DNA of 64,000 nucleotides from DASQHY01 sp035602605 (GTDB lineage: Bacteria; Acidobacteriota; Terriglobia; Acidiferrales; UBA7541). Where the stretch lies: contig DATNLZ010000139.1 in NCBI GenBank assembly GCA_035602605.1, positions 1 through 64,000 of the forward strand. Reading direction: 5' to 3'. Made by a program: the position numbers and the translations under genes. The notes under the pieces were generated by a model. It ran no database searches. It had not been told where the DNA came from and saw nothing but the letters and a program-made list of their open reading frames with translations. Shown piece after piece: positions 1 to 10,168 of the stretch (position 1 is the stretch's first letter; each line of letters opens with the position of its first letter).

Positions 1-317
1 CAAGAACAAAAATGAAGCCACGGCCCTTTTTCGGGGAAATTTGCGAGAAAAATAAGCGGACCAGATCTGCCACGCCGTTGTGTCAGCTACCCGCTTAAAT
101 CAAGGGGTTGGGCCCTGGGTTTTGCAACAGCCTTTAGCTAGGGTCGTGCTCGCCCGCCTGGGCAAATCGGCATTCGCGCAGATGAGCTGCTGCAGGTCTC
201 ACCAAATATTCACGCGGAACTGTTCCACACGCAAAGTTGGGAGTTTAAAACCGGGCCTGCTGGACCCCGGCCTATTTGCGCTAGAAGCGCTATCACGAAG
301 AGGAGAGAAACGCATCT
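1..317. other. No gene seen; leader of PstS-like gene
   Basis: I see no convincing gene in this stretch. The only recognisable element is a purine-rich ribosome binding site (GAGGAGAG type) around 298-307, about ten bases before the ATG at 318. A short GGAAC-T-GTTCC inverted repeat lies near 219-230 but matches no operator I can name. Confidence 0.5.
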
Positions 318-1769
318 ATGATATCGAATCGCTGGTCCACGACTAAGTTGCTTGTTTTTGCTTCTCGAATCGCCTTCGCCGCTAGTTTCGGTCTGTTTGG
401 CATGCTAGCGATTGAAGCCGATGCGCAATATGCACCCAGTATCCAAGGGGGCGGAGCAAGCTTGCCCGCGCCCACGTATCGCCAGAACTTCAATTGTTAT
501 GGCATGCCGCTGACCAATCCACCAGATCCCGCCGCGGATACTTACGTCCCGTCGCAATGCACTGACGTCGGGTATCCGATCGATAGCACCAAAATTTTCC
601 GCTATAGCTCGGTCGGTAGCGGGCGGGGGCAATACATGTATCTAACGGGCGACACCTCCTATAACAACGACGCGGCCCGACCGCTGTCCGAGGTGAATTT
701 CGCCGGGAGCGACGCCAAGCTGACGCAAAACTAAGTCAATACGTTTACCACCGGCGGTGCGCTTGGAAGCGAAGCATCAGCCTGCAGCGGGAGGGTTATC
801 CCGGCTCAGGCACCCATTTACGGTCCGCTGATCATGATTCCTTCGTTGGCGACGCCGATCACTTTGGCCATCAGCCCCGATACCGCGCTCGCGCTCAATA
901 TTCTTCCCAGCATACCGGCTGGCGGCACAAGCGGGCTGACGTTCAGCCGCGCTGGTTACTGCAAAATGCTGACCGGTCAGGTCACTGATTGGAATAGCGC
1001 TGACCCGGATTTCATCTCGCAGAACGTCGATCCGGTTTCGGGAGTTGCGCAACTATTCTCTATCGATCCTTTGCCCCTGCGTGTTGGCTATCGGTCGGAC
1101 GGAAGTGGCACCGCGTTCCTGTTCACTCAACACATGACCGCAATCCAGGCGGCTTGCAACAGTACCCTCTATCAGGGTGCGGCCGAAACTATGCCTGCCG
1201 GTCTTCCAGCAAACTTCACGAGCGCGAGCAGTGGCCGGGTGGAAGCCGCCATCCTCGGCCCGGACCATGTCGGAAACATCGGGTATCTAAGTCCCGATTT
1301 CACTGCGCAGTCCAGTGTTGTGCCTGCGCATCCGGCCGTGACAGCAAATCTGGTCAACGCCGCGAACGTCGTGCAGCCGCCGTCGCCACAGGCTACGACT
1401 GCCGGCATGGGCAATGTCGATCCTCCCACGGGAACAGACCGCGCGAATCCGCTGAACTGGGTTCCGCTCGTGGTTGATCCCGTGAGTCCGAGCGCCTATC
1501 CCATGGTCGGCTACACCACACAGGAGTTCTGCACCTGTTACAACGTGACTTCGGGTACGGATGTTAAGGCGAATGGTATCCGCGGCTATCTGACGTGGGC
1601 CCTGAGTTCGCCCGACGCGGTCCCAGATCTAGTCCTAAACGACAACGGCTTCGCCCCGCTGCCGGCGTCGTGGAAGAGCGCGATTCTCGATACGTTTGTA
1701 ACCGGCGATGCAAACAACCTACAGATCCGCGTGGGACCAGTCCTAGGCGTGTGCAGCGGCGGCGCTTGA
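318..1769 (+). pseudogene. PstS-like phosphate-binding protein, interrupted by in-frame TAA
   Basis: This is one reading frame of 483 codons interrupted only by a TAA at 732-734. It begins with a signal peptide ending near AIEADAQ, followed by the PstS-type start GGGASLPAPTY. The half before the stop ends with FAGSDAKL, equivalent to the SDAPL motif of phosphate-binding proteins. After the stop the same frame continues without interruption through VNTFTTGG, the phosphate-loop-like SDGSGTAF and NIGYLSPDF. Both halves are needed for the two-lobed binding fold. PstS proteins deliver phosphate to the PstCAB transporter, but no pstCAB or phoU lies nearby, so this is an orphan copy. I infer a nonsense mutation or sequencing error. 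Readthrough is less likely at TAA. A restart at the ATG at 834 would give a protein with no export signal. Confidence 0.8.
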
Positions 1770-1795
1770 TCGGGCTGCGTTAAAGTGTCGGCTAT

Positions 1796-2152
1796 TTAGT
1801 TGAGCAACTGTTTGCCGAGGGCGCTGGGTCGATTGTGACTCTGCGCTTTCGGCAAAATTACCTGTCCGTTCCGCTGAAATCGCAGTCCTTGTGACCCAAA
1901 CCTATCTGATCTGCTAGGCAACCACCGCTTGTTCATCTCACGCGTAGCGTCCGCGTCGCGGGCGGCTTGGTTCAGGTCCGGTTCGGTGAAATTGCCACCT
2001 CCGGTCCACTTGGCCGCATGTTGGAATGTATACGTCGGGAGGAGCGCTTGCTGTGCTAATGCTGAACTCAGCGTCGCAACGGACAGAATGATTGCCGACT
2101 ACCGGTGTGTGAGTTTCCTAAGCAGGCTATGAACGAAGCGTAAAGCTGCTTG
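1796..2152 (-). pseudogene. Decayed small exported protein with TAG in its signal peptide
   Basis: Read on the minus strand, 2098 down to 1796 is a 100-codon open frame. It starts with a clear signal-peptide core and cleavage site (AIILSVATLSSALAQ), then a mature part containing KWTGGGNFTEPDLNQAA. Directly upstream is a TAG at 2099-2101. Beyond that the frame stays open to about 2152 with a basic stretch, SLLRKLTHR, that would be a natural signal-peptide N-region. There is no ATG, GTG or TTG in frame before the hydrophobic core, so the protein cannot be made as the sequence stands. I infer that a sense codon (Trp TGG or Gln CAG would each need one change) became TAG. I do not recognise the mature domain. 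It lies between the broken PstS-like gene and the end of mdtC. Confidence 0.5.
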
Positions 2153-2169
2153 CTACACAGTTCGCAATT

Positions 2170-5100
2170 TCAAAATGTCGGGTCTTGAAGCGAGGCAGCA
2201 TGCGGCGGCAGTTGCGGCGAGATGTTGCTCGGCTCGTTTCGCCCGGCAAAGAAAAACCGCAGCCGCTCCATATAAAGGTACACCACCGGCGTGGTAAACA
2301 AAGTCAATACCTGACTGACCAGCAGGCCTCCGACAATGCTGATTCCCAATGGCCTCCGCAGCTCCGCCCCGGTCCCGCCGCCAAGTGCCAGCGGCAACCC
2401 GCCCAGCAACGCTGCCATAGTGGTCATCATGATGGGCCGAAACCTCAGCAGGCACGCTTGACAGATGGACTCCTCTGAACTCTTCCCTTCTTTCCGCTCA
2501 GACTCCAGCGCAAAATCAATCATCATGATGGCGTTTTTCTTGACAATTCCGATCAGCAAAATGATTCCGATCAGCGCTATCACGCTCAAATCCGTCCCAG
2601 TTATAAGCAATGCCAGAATTGCTCCTACGCCCGCGGACGGCAGGGTCGAGAGAATGGTTATTGGATGAATGTAGCTTTCATACAGCACACCAAGGACGAT
2701 ATACACCGTCACCAGCGCCGCCAGGATTATCCACGGCTCGTTTCGGAGCGAAGCCTGGTACGCCTGCGCGGTTCCTTGAAAGCTGGCATGAATGCTTGCC
2801 GGCAAGCCAATTCCAAGTTGCGCAGAGTCGATCGCCTTTACGGCATCACTCAACGCCACTCCCGGCGCCAGGTTAAACGAAAGCGTGACCGCCGGGAATT
2901 GTCCCTGGTGGCTCACCGCCAGGTTCGTAGTCTTCGACTCGTATCCGGTGAACGCGCTCAACGGCACCTGGGCACCTTTTGACGATCGAACAAAAATCTG
3001 TTTTAACGCGTCGGGGTTCTGCCTAAAATTCGCAGCAACCTCAAGCACGACGTGATACTGATTCAGTTGCGTAAACATTGTCGAGACCTGTCGCTGCCCG
3101 AAGGCGTCGTAAAGGGTATCGTCGATGGTCTGAGGGACGACCCCGAGACGCGAAGCCGTGTCGCGATCAATCACCAGGTACGCATCGAGCCCATGATTCT
3201 GCAAATCTGTCGAAACATCGCGCAGCTCCGGCAAGGACCTGAATTTCGCGAGCATGCGTGGCCCCCAATCAAGCAAATCGCGCAGGTTTTCGGCCTGCAA
3301 ACTGTATTGATATTGCGAGTTGGCCATCCGTCCGCCGATCTGAATGTCCTGAGTGGCCTGCAGGAAAACCGTTGCGCCTGGAACAGTAGCCAGTTTGGGT
3401 CGCAGTCGCGCAATCACTTGATCGGCAGTTAGCTTCCGTTGGTTAGGACCGCTGCCGATGGGCTTGAGTTGCACGAAGATGTTCCCGGTGTTGGTTCCGC
3501 CTCGCCCGCCGCCGGTGAAACTGACCGTCGTATCTACGGCCGGATCGGCGATCACAATGTCGTTGATTTGTTTCTGTTTTTGCTGCATCAGCGAAAAAGA
3601 GATGTCTTGTTCTGCTTGAATGCCGCCGCCCAGCCGGCCGGTGTCTTGCTGAGGGAAAAAGCCTTTGGGCACGATAATGTACAAATAAATATTCAGACAC
3701 ACGATGGCAATTGTTATTGCCAGCGTTAGCGGTTGATGGCCGAGCACCCATCGAAGGCCATCATCGTAGCTGTGGAGTGCCCCCACGAAAACTCGCTCGG
3801 ATGCTCTATACAGCTTGCCGCGCTGCCGTCCTTTTTGCGGTTTCAGGAACCGCGCGCACATCATCGGTGTGGTGGTCAGCGACACAAACAACGAAACCAC
3901 AATGGCTACGCTCAAGGTCACCGCGAATTCCCGGAAGAGTCGCCCGACAATTCCGCCCATCAACAGAATGGGAATGAACACAGCGATGAGCGACGTGCTC
4001 ATCGAAAGCACGGTGAACCCGATCTCACGCGAACCTTTGAGCGCCGCCTGCATCGGTGGTTCCCCGGCCTCGAGATACCGCGCGATGTTTTCGATCACGA
4101 CAATGGCGTCGTCCACCACAAAGCCCGTGGATATGGCCAAGGCCATAAGAGATAAGTTGTCTATGCTGTAGCCCAGCAGGTACATCACTCCAAACGTGCC
4201 CAGCAGCGACAACGGCACTGCAACACTGGGAATTACCGTGGCCCACAAGTTGCGAAGAAAAAGAAAAATCACCATGACTACGAGCGCAATGGTTAGCATC
4301 AGCGTGAATTCAATATCGCGAACCGACGCTCGAATCGTACCGGTGCGATCGGAAACCACCGCCAGATGGATGGAGGGCGGGATAGAGGCCTGCAAGAGCG
4401 GCATCAGTGCTTTGACACGGTCAACAGTGCCGATAATGTTGGCTCCCGGCTGGCGTGAAATGATGATTAGAACCGCAGGTTTTCCGTTAGCCAGGCCCGC
4501 CGTTCGCACGTCTTCCACCGACTCGGTAACGACCGCGACGTCGCTCAGTCGTACCGGGGCTCCATTCCGAAAGGCGATGATCAAGGGCTTGTACTGATCG
4601 GCCTGCAATAACTGGTCGGTGGCCGTAATGATCGAGTGGCTGCCGGCATCGGCCACTTCGCCTTTAGGTGTATTGGCGTTGGCTAAACGTAATCCAGCCC
4701 GTATTTCGTCGAGTCCTATGTTGTAGTGCGCAAGTGCGGTTGGATTCAGATCCACGCGGACCGCCGGCTTGGCACCCCCGCCCACAAACACTTGGCCGAC
4801 ACCTGACACTTGAGCGATTTTCTGCGCGAGGATCGAATCGAAAACGTCGTAGATGTGACCGAGCCCAACCGTCTCCGAAGTACCCGCCAGGATCATGATC
4901 GGAGCGTCCGCGGGATTGGTTTTGCGGTAGCGCGGCTTGGTGGGTAAACCAGCTGGCAATTGTCCCGAAGCGGCGTTTATTGCGGCTTGGACATCTCGTC
5001 CGGCCGCATCGATATTCCGGCTCATATCAAACTGAAGCGTGATTGAAGTAGACCCAAGCTGGCTGGTCGAAGACATCTCCGTGACGCCTGCAATTCGCCC

Positions 5101-5313
5101 GAATTGCCGTTCGAGCGGCGCGGCGACCGAAGAGGCCATAGTCTCAGGGCTGGCCCCCGGCAAGCCTGCCGACACTGAAATCGTGGGGAACTCGACCTGG
5201 GGTATGGGCGACACCGGAAGAAACCGATAGGAGACTACGCCGGCTAGTAGAATCGCGGCGCTCAGCAGCGACGTGGCCACCGGCCTGCGAATGAATGGCG
5301 CTGAGATGTGCAT
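2170..5313 (-). CDS. mdtC: RND multidrug efflux permease, MdtC-like
   Basis: Inner-membrane proton/drug antiporter subunit of about 1047 residues, the usual RND length. It starts with HISAPFIRRPVATSLL and the periplasmic QVEFPTISV segment of the family. The paired acidic residues of TM4 are present (GFVVDDAIVVIENIAR), as is the TM10 lysine region (GIVKKNAIMMIDFA). The start is taken at 5313, because the upstream extension lacks the family N-terminus and that ATG sits four bases after the mdtB stop. In MdtABC systems MdtB and MdtC form a heteromultimer that works with the MdtA adaptor and a TolC-type channel; no channel gene is in this window. The last third is nearly identical in DNA to that of mdtB. 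Substrate is unknown. Confidence 0.93.
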   Translation of the reverse strand: MHISAPFIRRPVATSLLSAAILLAGVVSYRFLPVSPIPQVEFPTISVSAGLPGASPETMASSVAAPLERQFGRIAGVTEMSSTSQLGSTSITLQFDMSRNIDAAGRDVQAAINAASGQLPAGLPTKPRYRKTNPADAPIMILAGTSETVGLGHIYDVFDSILAQKIAQVSGVGQVFVGGGAKPAVRVDLNPTALAHYNIGLDEIRAGLRLANANTPKGEVADAGSHSIITATDQLLQADQYKPLIIAFRNGAPVRLSDVAVVTESVEDVRTAGLANGKPAVLIIISRQPGANIIGTVDRVKALMPLLQASIPPSIHLAVVSDRTGTIRASVRDIEFTLMLTIALVVMVIFLFLRNLWATVIPSVAVPLSLLGTFGVMYLLGYSIDNLSLMALAISTGFVVDDAIVVIENIARYLEAGEPPMQAALKGSREIGFTVLSMSTSLIAVFIPILLMGGIVGRLFREFAVTLSVAIVVSLFVSLTTTPMMCARFLKPQKGRQRGKLYRASERVFVGALHSYDDGLRWVLGHQPLTLAITIAIVCLNIYLYIIVPKGFFPQQDTGRLGGGIQAEQDISFSLMQQKQKQINDIVIADPAVDTTVSFTGGGRGGTNTGNIFVQLKPIGSGPNQRKLTADQVIARLRPKLATVPGATVFLQATQDIQIGGRMANSQYQYSLQAENLRDLLDWGPRMLAKFRSLPELRDVSTDLQNHGLDAYLVIDRDTASRLGVVPQTIDDTLYDAFGQRQVSTMFTQLNQYHVVLEVAANFRQNPDALKQIFVRSSKGAQVPLSAFTGYESKTTNLAVSHQGQFPAVTLSFNLAPGVALSDAVKAIDSAQLGIGLPASIHASFQGTAQAYQASLRNEPWIILAALVTVYIVLGVLYESYIHPITILSTLPSAGVGAILALLITGTDLSVIALIGIILLIGIVKKNAIMMIDFALESERKEGKSSEESICQACLLRFRPIMMTTMAALLGGLPLALGGGTGAELRRPLGISIVGGLLVSQVLTLFTTPVVYLYMERLRFFFAGRNEPSNISPQLPPHAASLQDPTF

Positions 5314-5317
5314 GTCT

Positions 5318-8300
5318 TTAGTCGGCGATCGCGTCGGCCTCCCCCCTGGCGCCGACACGAATTCTTTTCTGCAACCTTCGAGCCAGCCGGTCAAAGGCAA
5401 GATAAACCACGGGCGTGGTGAACAGAGTCAGCACCTGGCTGACCAGCAGCCCTCCGACAATGCTGATTCCCAACGGCCTCCGCAGCTCCGCCCCGGTCCC
5501 GCCGCCAAGCGCCAGCGGCAACCCGCCCAGCAACGCCGCCATAGTGGTCATCATGATGGGTCGAAACCGCAGCAAGCACGCTTGATAGATGGACTCCTCC
5601 GGGCTTTTTCCGTGTTCGCGCTCAGACTCCAGCGCAAAATCAATCATCATGATGGCGTTTTTCTTCACAATCCCGATGAGCAGAATGATCCCGATCAGCG
5701 CGATCACGCTCAAATCTGTCCGGGTTATAAGCAAGGCCAGAATCGCTCCAACGCCCGCAGACGGCAGCGTCGAGAGAATGGTTATCGGATGGATGTAGCT
5801 TTCATACAGCACCCCAAGGACGATATACACCGTCACTAGCGCCGCCAGAATCAACCACGGCTCATTCGCGAGCGACAATTGGAACGCCTGCGCGGTACCC
5901 TGAAAACTCCCCTGAACGCTCGCCGGCAGTCCGACCTCGTGCAGAGCAGCCTGGACGGCTTTGACGGCATCTCCGAGCGAAGCCCCCGGCGCCAGGTTGA
6001 ATGACAGCGTGACCACCGGAAACTGCCCTTGGTGGTTGACTGCCAGCGGCGTGCTCTTCGGCTCATAGTGAGTAAAGGCGCTAAGCGGCACCTCGGCTCC
6101 ACTCGACGATCGCACGTAAATCTGTTTCAGCGCGTCAGGATTCTCCTGGAACTGTGGCGCGACTTCCAGCACGACGTGATATTGATTCAGTTGCGTAAAC
6201 ATGGTCGAGACCTGTCGTTGCCCGAAGGCGTCGTACAGGGTGTCGTCGATATTCTGGGGAACGATGCCCAGCCTCGAGGCCGTATCTCTGTCGATCCCGA
6301 GCGAAGCCTCCAGGCCGAGCTCCTGTTGATCACTGGCGACATCGCGAAGCTGCGGCAGCGATCTGAGTTTCTCGAGCATTCGCGGCGCCCAGATGGAGAG
6401 CTCCCTCAGGTCCGCATCTTCAAGCGAATATTGATACTGTGTGCGGCTGACGCGGTCCTCGACGGTCAGCTCCTGCACCGGCTGCATGTATAGCGTGATG
6501 CCCTCAACCTTGGCGAGCTCCGGCTGAAGCCGCCCGATGATCGCCGTTGAATCCATCGTGCGCACTCCCAGCGGTTTCAGATTGATTTGGATGCGACCGT
6601 TATTCGGCACCATGTTGGTGCCGTCCACGCCGATGAACGACGAGAGACTGGCCACGTCGGGGTCCCTTAAAATTACGCGCGCCAGGGCCTGCTGTCGCTC
6701 GGCCATCAGAGCGAACGATATCGTCGCCGGCGCTTCAGAAACACCCAAGATCACCCCGGTGTCTTGTACCGGGAAGAAGCCCTTGGGAATGATGATATAG
6801 AGAACCAGGGTCAGAACCAGAGTCCCGACCGTCACAACCAGCGTCGCGAACTGATGTCGCAGCACAAAGCGCAATCCCACGCCGTACAGCTCGATCGAGC
6901 GCTCGAGAACACGTTCAGACGAGCGATAAAACCATCCATGGTGGGACTCGTCCACGCGTTTCAGAATTTTGGCGGACATCATCGGTGTTAGCGTAAGAGA
7001 AACAATTGCCGAAACCAGAATTGTGACGCTTAGTGTGACCGCGAATTCGCGGAACAGCCTGCCCACCACGTCGCCCATGAACAGCAATGGGATCAGTACG
7101 GCAATCAGCGACACGGTGAGCGATACGATCGTGAATCCTATTTGCTCGGAACCTTTGAGCGCCGCCGCCAGCGGAGTCTCTCCTTGCTCGATGTATCGCG
7201 CGATGTTTTCGATCATTACGATGGCATCGTCAACCACGAATCCGGTAGAAATTGTCAAGGCCATGAGCGAGAGGTTATCCAGGCTGTATCCCAGCACGTA
7301 CATCACGCCAAACGTGCCCACCAGCGACAGCGGCACTGCGACGCTGGGGATGGCGGTCGCCGCAAGATTGCGCAGAAACAAGAAGATCACGAGTACCACC
7401 AGCGCAACCGTCAGCATCAGCGAAAACTGCACATCCTTGACCGAAGCGCGGATAGTGGACGTCCGGTCCGTCAAGATGGAAACGGTCACCGCCGATGGCA
7501 GTGAAGCTTTCAGCTGCGGCAGCAAGTTTTTGACGCGGTCAACAACATTGATGATGTTTGCGCCCGGCTGGCGCTGGATATTCACGATCACCGCGGGCCG
7601 ATCATTCATCCACGCGGCCTGCTTATCGTTTTCTACGCCGTCAACCACTTCAGCCACATCGGAAATGCGCACGGCCGAGCCATTGCGATAGGCCACCACA
7701 ATCGGCTTGTAGTTTTCGCTGGTCAGTAATTGATCGTTGGCGTCGATCGTGAATGCCTGCCGCGGCCCATCCAAGTTCCCCTTGGCCTGGTTGACGTTTG
7801 CTTGCAGAAGCACCGCTCGCAAGTCTTCGAGACTTAGATGGTAGGACGCCAGCGCAGTCGGATTTGCCCGGATGCGCACCGCGGGTTTCTGCCCTCCGCT
7901 GATGCTCACCAGTCCCACGCCCGACAGCTGCGAGATTTTCTGAGCCAGGATGGTATCGGCAAGATCTTCAACTTTAGGGAGCGGGAGGGTACCCGACGTA
8001 ACTGCGAGTGTGATAACCGGGGTATCGGCTGGGTTGGTCTTGCTGTAGATGGGCGGGTTCGGCAGATCGCGCGGCAAAAAAGTTGAGCCCGCATTGATCG
8101 CCGCCTGCACTTCTTGTTCAGCCACATCAATGTTCAGCGCCAGGTTGAACTGCAAAATGATCAGCGAGGCACCGAACGTGCTGGTGGAGGTCATCTGGTT
8201 CAGCCCGGGGACCTGTCCGAATTGACGCTCGAGCGGCGTGGTAACCGAGGAGGCCATTACGTCGGGACTCGCACCAGGGTAAAAGGTTAGGACTTGGATC

Positions 8301-8431
8301 GTCGGATAATCTACCTGTGGAAGGGCGGAAACCGGAAGCTGCTCGTAGGCCACAATACCGGCCAGCAACAACGCCGCCATCAACAATGAGGTTGCGACCG
8401 GCCTAATAATAAATGGCCGTGACGGATTCAT
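5318..8431 (-). CDS. mdtB: RND multidrug efflux permease, MdtB-like
   Basis: RND permease of 1037 residues, paralogous to the gene downstream. It opens with SRPFIIRPVATSLLMAAL and contains QVDYPTIQVLTFYPGASP. The TM4 acidic pair is in GFVVDDAIVMIENIAR and the TM10 lysine in GIVKKNAIMMIDFALE. The large periplasmic loops carry the LYDAFGQRQVSTMFTQ segment shared with its partner. Its start overlaps the stop of mdtA by four bases (ATGA), and its stop lies four bases before mdtC, so the three genes form a translationally coupled operon ordered mdtA-mdtB-mdtC. The protein is expected in the inner membrane. Drug specificity cannot be read from sequence. Confidence 0.93.
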   Translation of the reverse strand: MNPSRPFIIRPVATSLLMAALLLAGIVAYEQLPVSALPQVDYPTIQVLTFYPGASPDVMASSVTTPLERQFGQVPGLNQMTSTSTFGASLIILQFNLALNIDVAEQEVQAAINAGSTFLPRDLPNPPIYSKTNPADTPVITLAVTSGTLPLPKVEDLADTILAQKISQLSGVGLVSISGGQKPAVRIRANPTALASYHLSLEDLRAVLLQANVNQAKGNLDGPRQAFTIDANDQLLTSENYKPIVVAYRNGSAVRISDVAEVVDGVENDKQAAWMNDRPAVIVNIQRQPGANIINVVDRVKNLLPQLKASLPSAVTVSILTDRTSTIRASVKDVQFSLMLTVALVVLVIFLFLRNLAATAIPSVAVPLSLVGTFGVMYVLGYSLDNLSLMALTISTGFVVDDAIVMIENIARYIEQGETPLAAALKGSEQIGFTIVSLTVSLIAVLIPLLFMGDVVGRLFREFAVTLSVTILVSAIVSLTLTPMMSAKILKRVDESHHGWFYRSSERVLERSIELYGVGLRFVLRHQFATLVVTVGTLVLTLVLYIIIPKGFFPVQDTGVILGVSEAPATISFALMAERQQALARVILRDPDVASLSSFIGVDGTNMVPNNGRIQINLKPLGVRTMDSTAIIGRLQPELAKVEGITLYMQPVQELTVEDRVSRTQYQYSLEDADLRELSIWAPRMLEKLRSLPQLRDVASDQQELGLEASLGIDRDTASRLGIVPQNIDDTLYDAFGQRQVSTMFTQLNQYHVVLEVAPQFQENPDALKQIYVRSSSGAEVPLSAFTHYEPKSTPLAVNHQGQFPVVTLSFNLAPGASLGDAVKAVQAALHEVGLPASVQGSFQGTAQAFQLSLANEPWLILAALVTVYIVLGVLYESYIHPITILSTLPSAGVGAILALLITRTDLSVIALIGIILLIGIVKKNAIMMIDFALESEREHGKSPEESIYQACLLRFRPIMMTTMAALLGGLPLALGGGTGAELRRPLGISIVGGLLVSQVLTLFTTPVVYLAFDRLARRLQKRIRVGARGEADAIAD

Positions 8432-9747
8432 CGGTTGCCAGAATTTTGCGGAGTGCGCTGCCGCGTACCCCCGCTTGGTGATAGCGCCCCGCCATCGCCC
8501 GCCTGCGGCTTTCCCGAAGTCGCCGGAGAGCTTGGCCGCACATTCACCTTGCTGCCCGCCTGAATTTTGTCTTGCCCGTCGACGATGACCTGTTCGCCTT
8601 CCTGCAGTCCGCTCGAAATGACCGCAGAATTCCCCTGCGTGACGTCTACGGCAATCGGACGCACTTCGGCCTGATTATCTTTGGCAACGTACACGTACGG
8701 ACCCTGTGTTCCGCGCAAAATTGCCGCAGCGGGAATCACCAGGGCATCGTTTCGCACTGTCAGCAGCAATTTCACATTTACGAACTGATTTGGCCACAGC
8801 GAGGAGTCGGTATTCTCGAAGACTGCTTTAAATCTCACGGTCCCGGTCGTTTGATCAATTTGATTGTCGATTGTGGTGAGCTTGCCGGTCGCCAATTTCG
8901 TTAGATCGTCGCGGCTATATGCGTCAACGCTGAGATTGCCTTTGCGCATCTGCTGGACAACAGTTGGCAAGTTGTCCTCTGGCAAGGTAAAGAGAACATC
9001 GATGGGGTAGACCTGAGTGATAACAACCAATCCATTGGGGTCTGATGCACGGACCATGTTGCCCTGATCCACCAGTCGCAGTCCGGCGCGCCCGCTAATC
9101 GGGGCGGTAATTCTGGTATAAATTAATTGCAATTTCTGATTGTTGATTACCGCCTGGTCTGACCGGATAGCCCCTTCGAGTTGACCCACGGTGGCTTTCT
9201 GCGTCTCCGCCTGTTGCACAGACACGACGCCTTCTTTAGCCAGCTCCTGATAGCGTGCCAAATTCACTTGAGCGTCGTTGAGTTGTGCCTGATCCTTCGC
9301 TAGTTGTCCTTGCGCCTGATCTAATGCAACTTGGAATGGACGCGGGTCAATCTGAGCAAGGAGCTCGCCTTCCTTAACAAACTGCCCCTCGCGAAAAAAA
9401 ACCTTCTCTAATTGGCCATCCACGCGACTTTTTGCGGTAACAGTATTGTGTGGAGTGACCGTGCCCAGACCCGTTAAGTAATAGGGAACGTCTTTTTTTT
9501 CTACCGGAGACACCCCCACAGGAATCGTGGAGAGGCTGCCTTGCGTTCGTTTCGATGCAGCTAGGCTCGCTGAGCTAGCGCGGGATCGATAAAATATGAC
9601 TGCAACGACGCAAATAATTACGAATAGAACGATCCAGATCCACCGGTGCTTCCCTGGTGGACGGGAGCGTTGATAGGCGGTACGCAGACGCTCGGGGTTA
9701 GAAACGAACTCGTCAGTCTCGGGTGGCGGGATGTCGGAAAAAGCCAT
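8428..9747 (-). CDS. mdtA: RND efflux membrane-fusion protein, MdtA-like
   Basis: Periplasmic adaptor of 439 residues linking an RND pump to an outer-membrane channel. A cytoplasmic tail of about 35 residues is followed by one membrane anchor (WIWIVLFVIICVVAVIFY). Next come the lipoyl/biotinyl-like half-motif GQLEKVFFREGQFVKEG, an alpha-hairpin rich in Gln and Ala (residues about 135-200), the second lipoyl half ITAPISGRAGLRLVDQGN, and a beta-barrel domain. The C-terminus is a low-complexity tail of Ser, Gly and Pro. It is the first gene of the efflux operon and its stop overlaps the mdtB start. The ATG at 9747 faces a small divergent exported-protein gene, so the operon promoter should lie between about 9750 and 9950. 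No linked regulator was found. Confidence 0.93.
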   Translation of the reverse strand: MAFSDIPPPETDEFVSNPERLRTAYQRSRPPGKHRWIWIVLFVIICVVAVIFYRSRASSASLAASKRTQGSLSTIPVGVSPVEKKDVPYYLTGLGTVTPHNTVTAKSRVDGQLEKVFFREGQFVKEGELLAQIDPRPFQVALDQAQGQLAKDQAQLNDAQVNLARYQELAKEGVVSVQQAETQKATVGQLEGAIRSDQAVINNQKLQLIYTRITAPISGRAGLRLVDQGNMVRASDPNGLVVITQVYPIDVLFTLPEDNLPTVVQQMRKGNLSVDAYSRDDLTKLATGKLTTIDNQIDQTTGTVRFKAVFENTDSSLWPNQFVNVKLLLTVRNDALVIPAAAILRGTQGPYVYVAKDNQAEVRPIAVDVTQGNSAVISSGLQEGEQVIVDGQDKIQAGSKVNVRPSSPATSGKPQAGDGGALSPSGGTRQRTPQNSGNR

Positions 9748-9952
9748 CTTCGTCCTCGGTGAGCCATGAAACCCACCCTATTCTAGACGCACTTTGCCTA
9801 CAAACGGTTACAAACCGGCATCCCTCGATCTTCAATGGCGAGTCGTGCGTTCATCACGCAGAAGCCAGACGCTACCTCCACCGACTAGTCCGCAACCTGG
9901 ACTTGAAGATGGCGCTAAAGGCCCATCAACCATCGGAACCAGGGGGTGCAGG

Positions 9953-10168
9953 ATGAGAAAAAGAGAATGGCTCGTGGCGGTGGTATTCGGGATCTTTGGG
10001 GCTCTGTCGCCAGGGGCGGCTCAGGGCCCCATTTGGTACAGTAAGCTTGGGGACGCCCCAGGTGAAACCATCCTTCGAGACACAATGAACACACAATTGG
10101 TTTCAGAGAACAGGTTGGCGGCAGTATGCAAGACGCAGCAGCAGATCGATAGGAATGCATGCCAATGA
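9953..10168 (+). CDS. Small exported protein, possibly the 5' half of a split gene
   Basis: A 71-codon frame starting with a typical signal peptide (MRKREWLVAVVFGIFGALS, then GAAQG). The mature part is about 45 residues with two cysteines, ending RNACQ. The TGA that ends it (10166-10168) is followed directly by ATG ATG in the same frame, and the frame then runs on for 84 codons. Either two tiny genes are coupled through TGA-ATG, or one exported protein of about 155 residues is split by a nonsense change. I do not recognise the family. It is transcribed divergently from mdtA. Confidence 0.55.
   Translation: MRKREWLVAVVFGIFGALSPGAAQGPIWYSKLGDAPGETILRDTMNTQLVSENRLAAVCKTQQQIDRNACQ

Noticed and set aside
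1929..2132. 67-codon plus-strand frame
   Set aside because: The minus strand here carries a clear signal-peptide-bearing frame instead.
6969..7691. Long plus-strand frame inside mdtB
   Set aside because: Shadow of the real gene; Ser/Thr-rich low-complexity translation.
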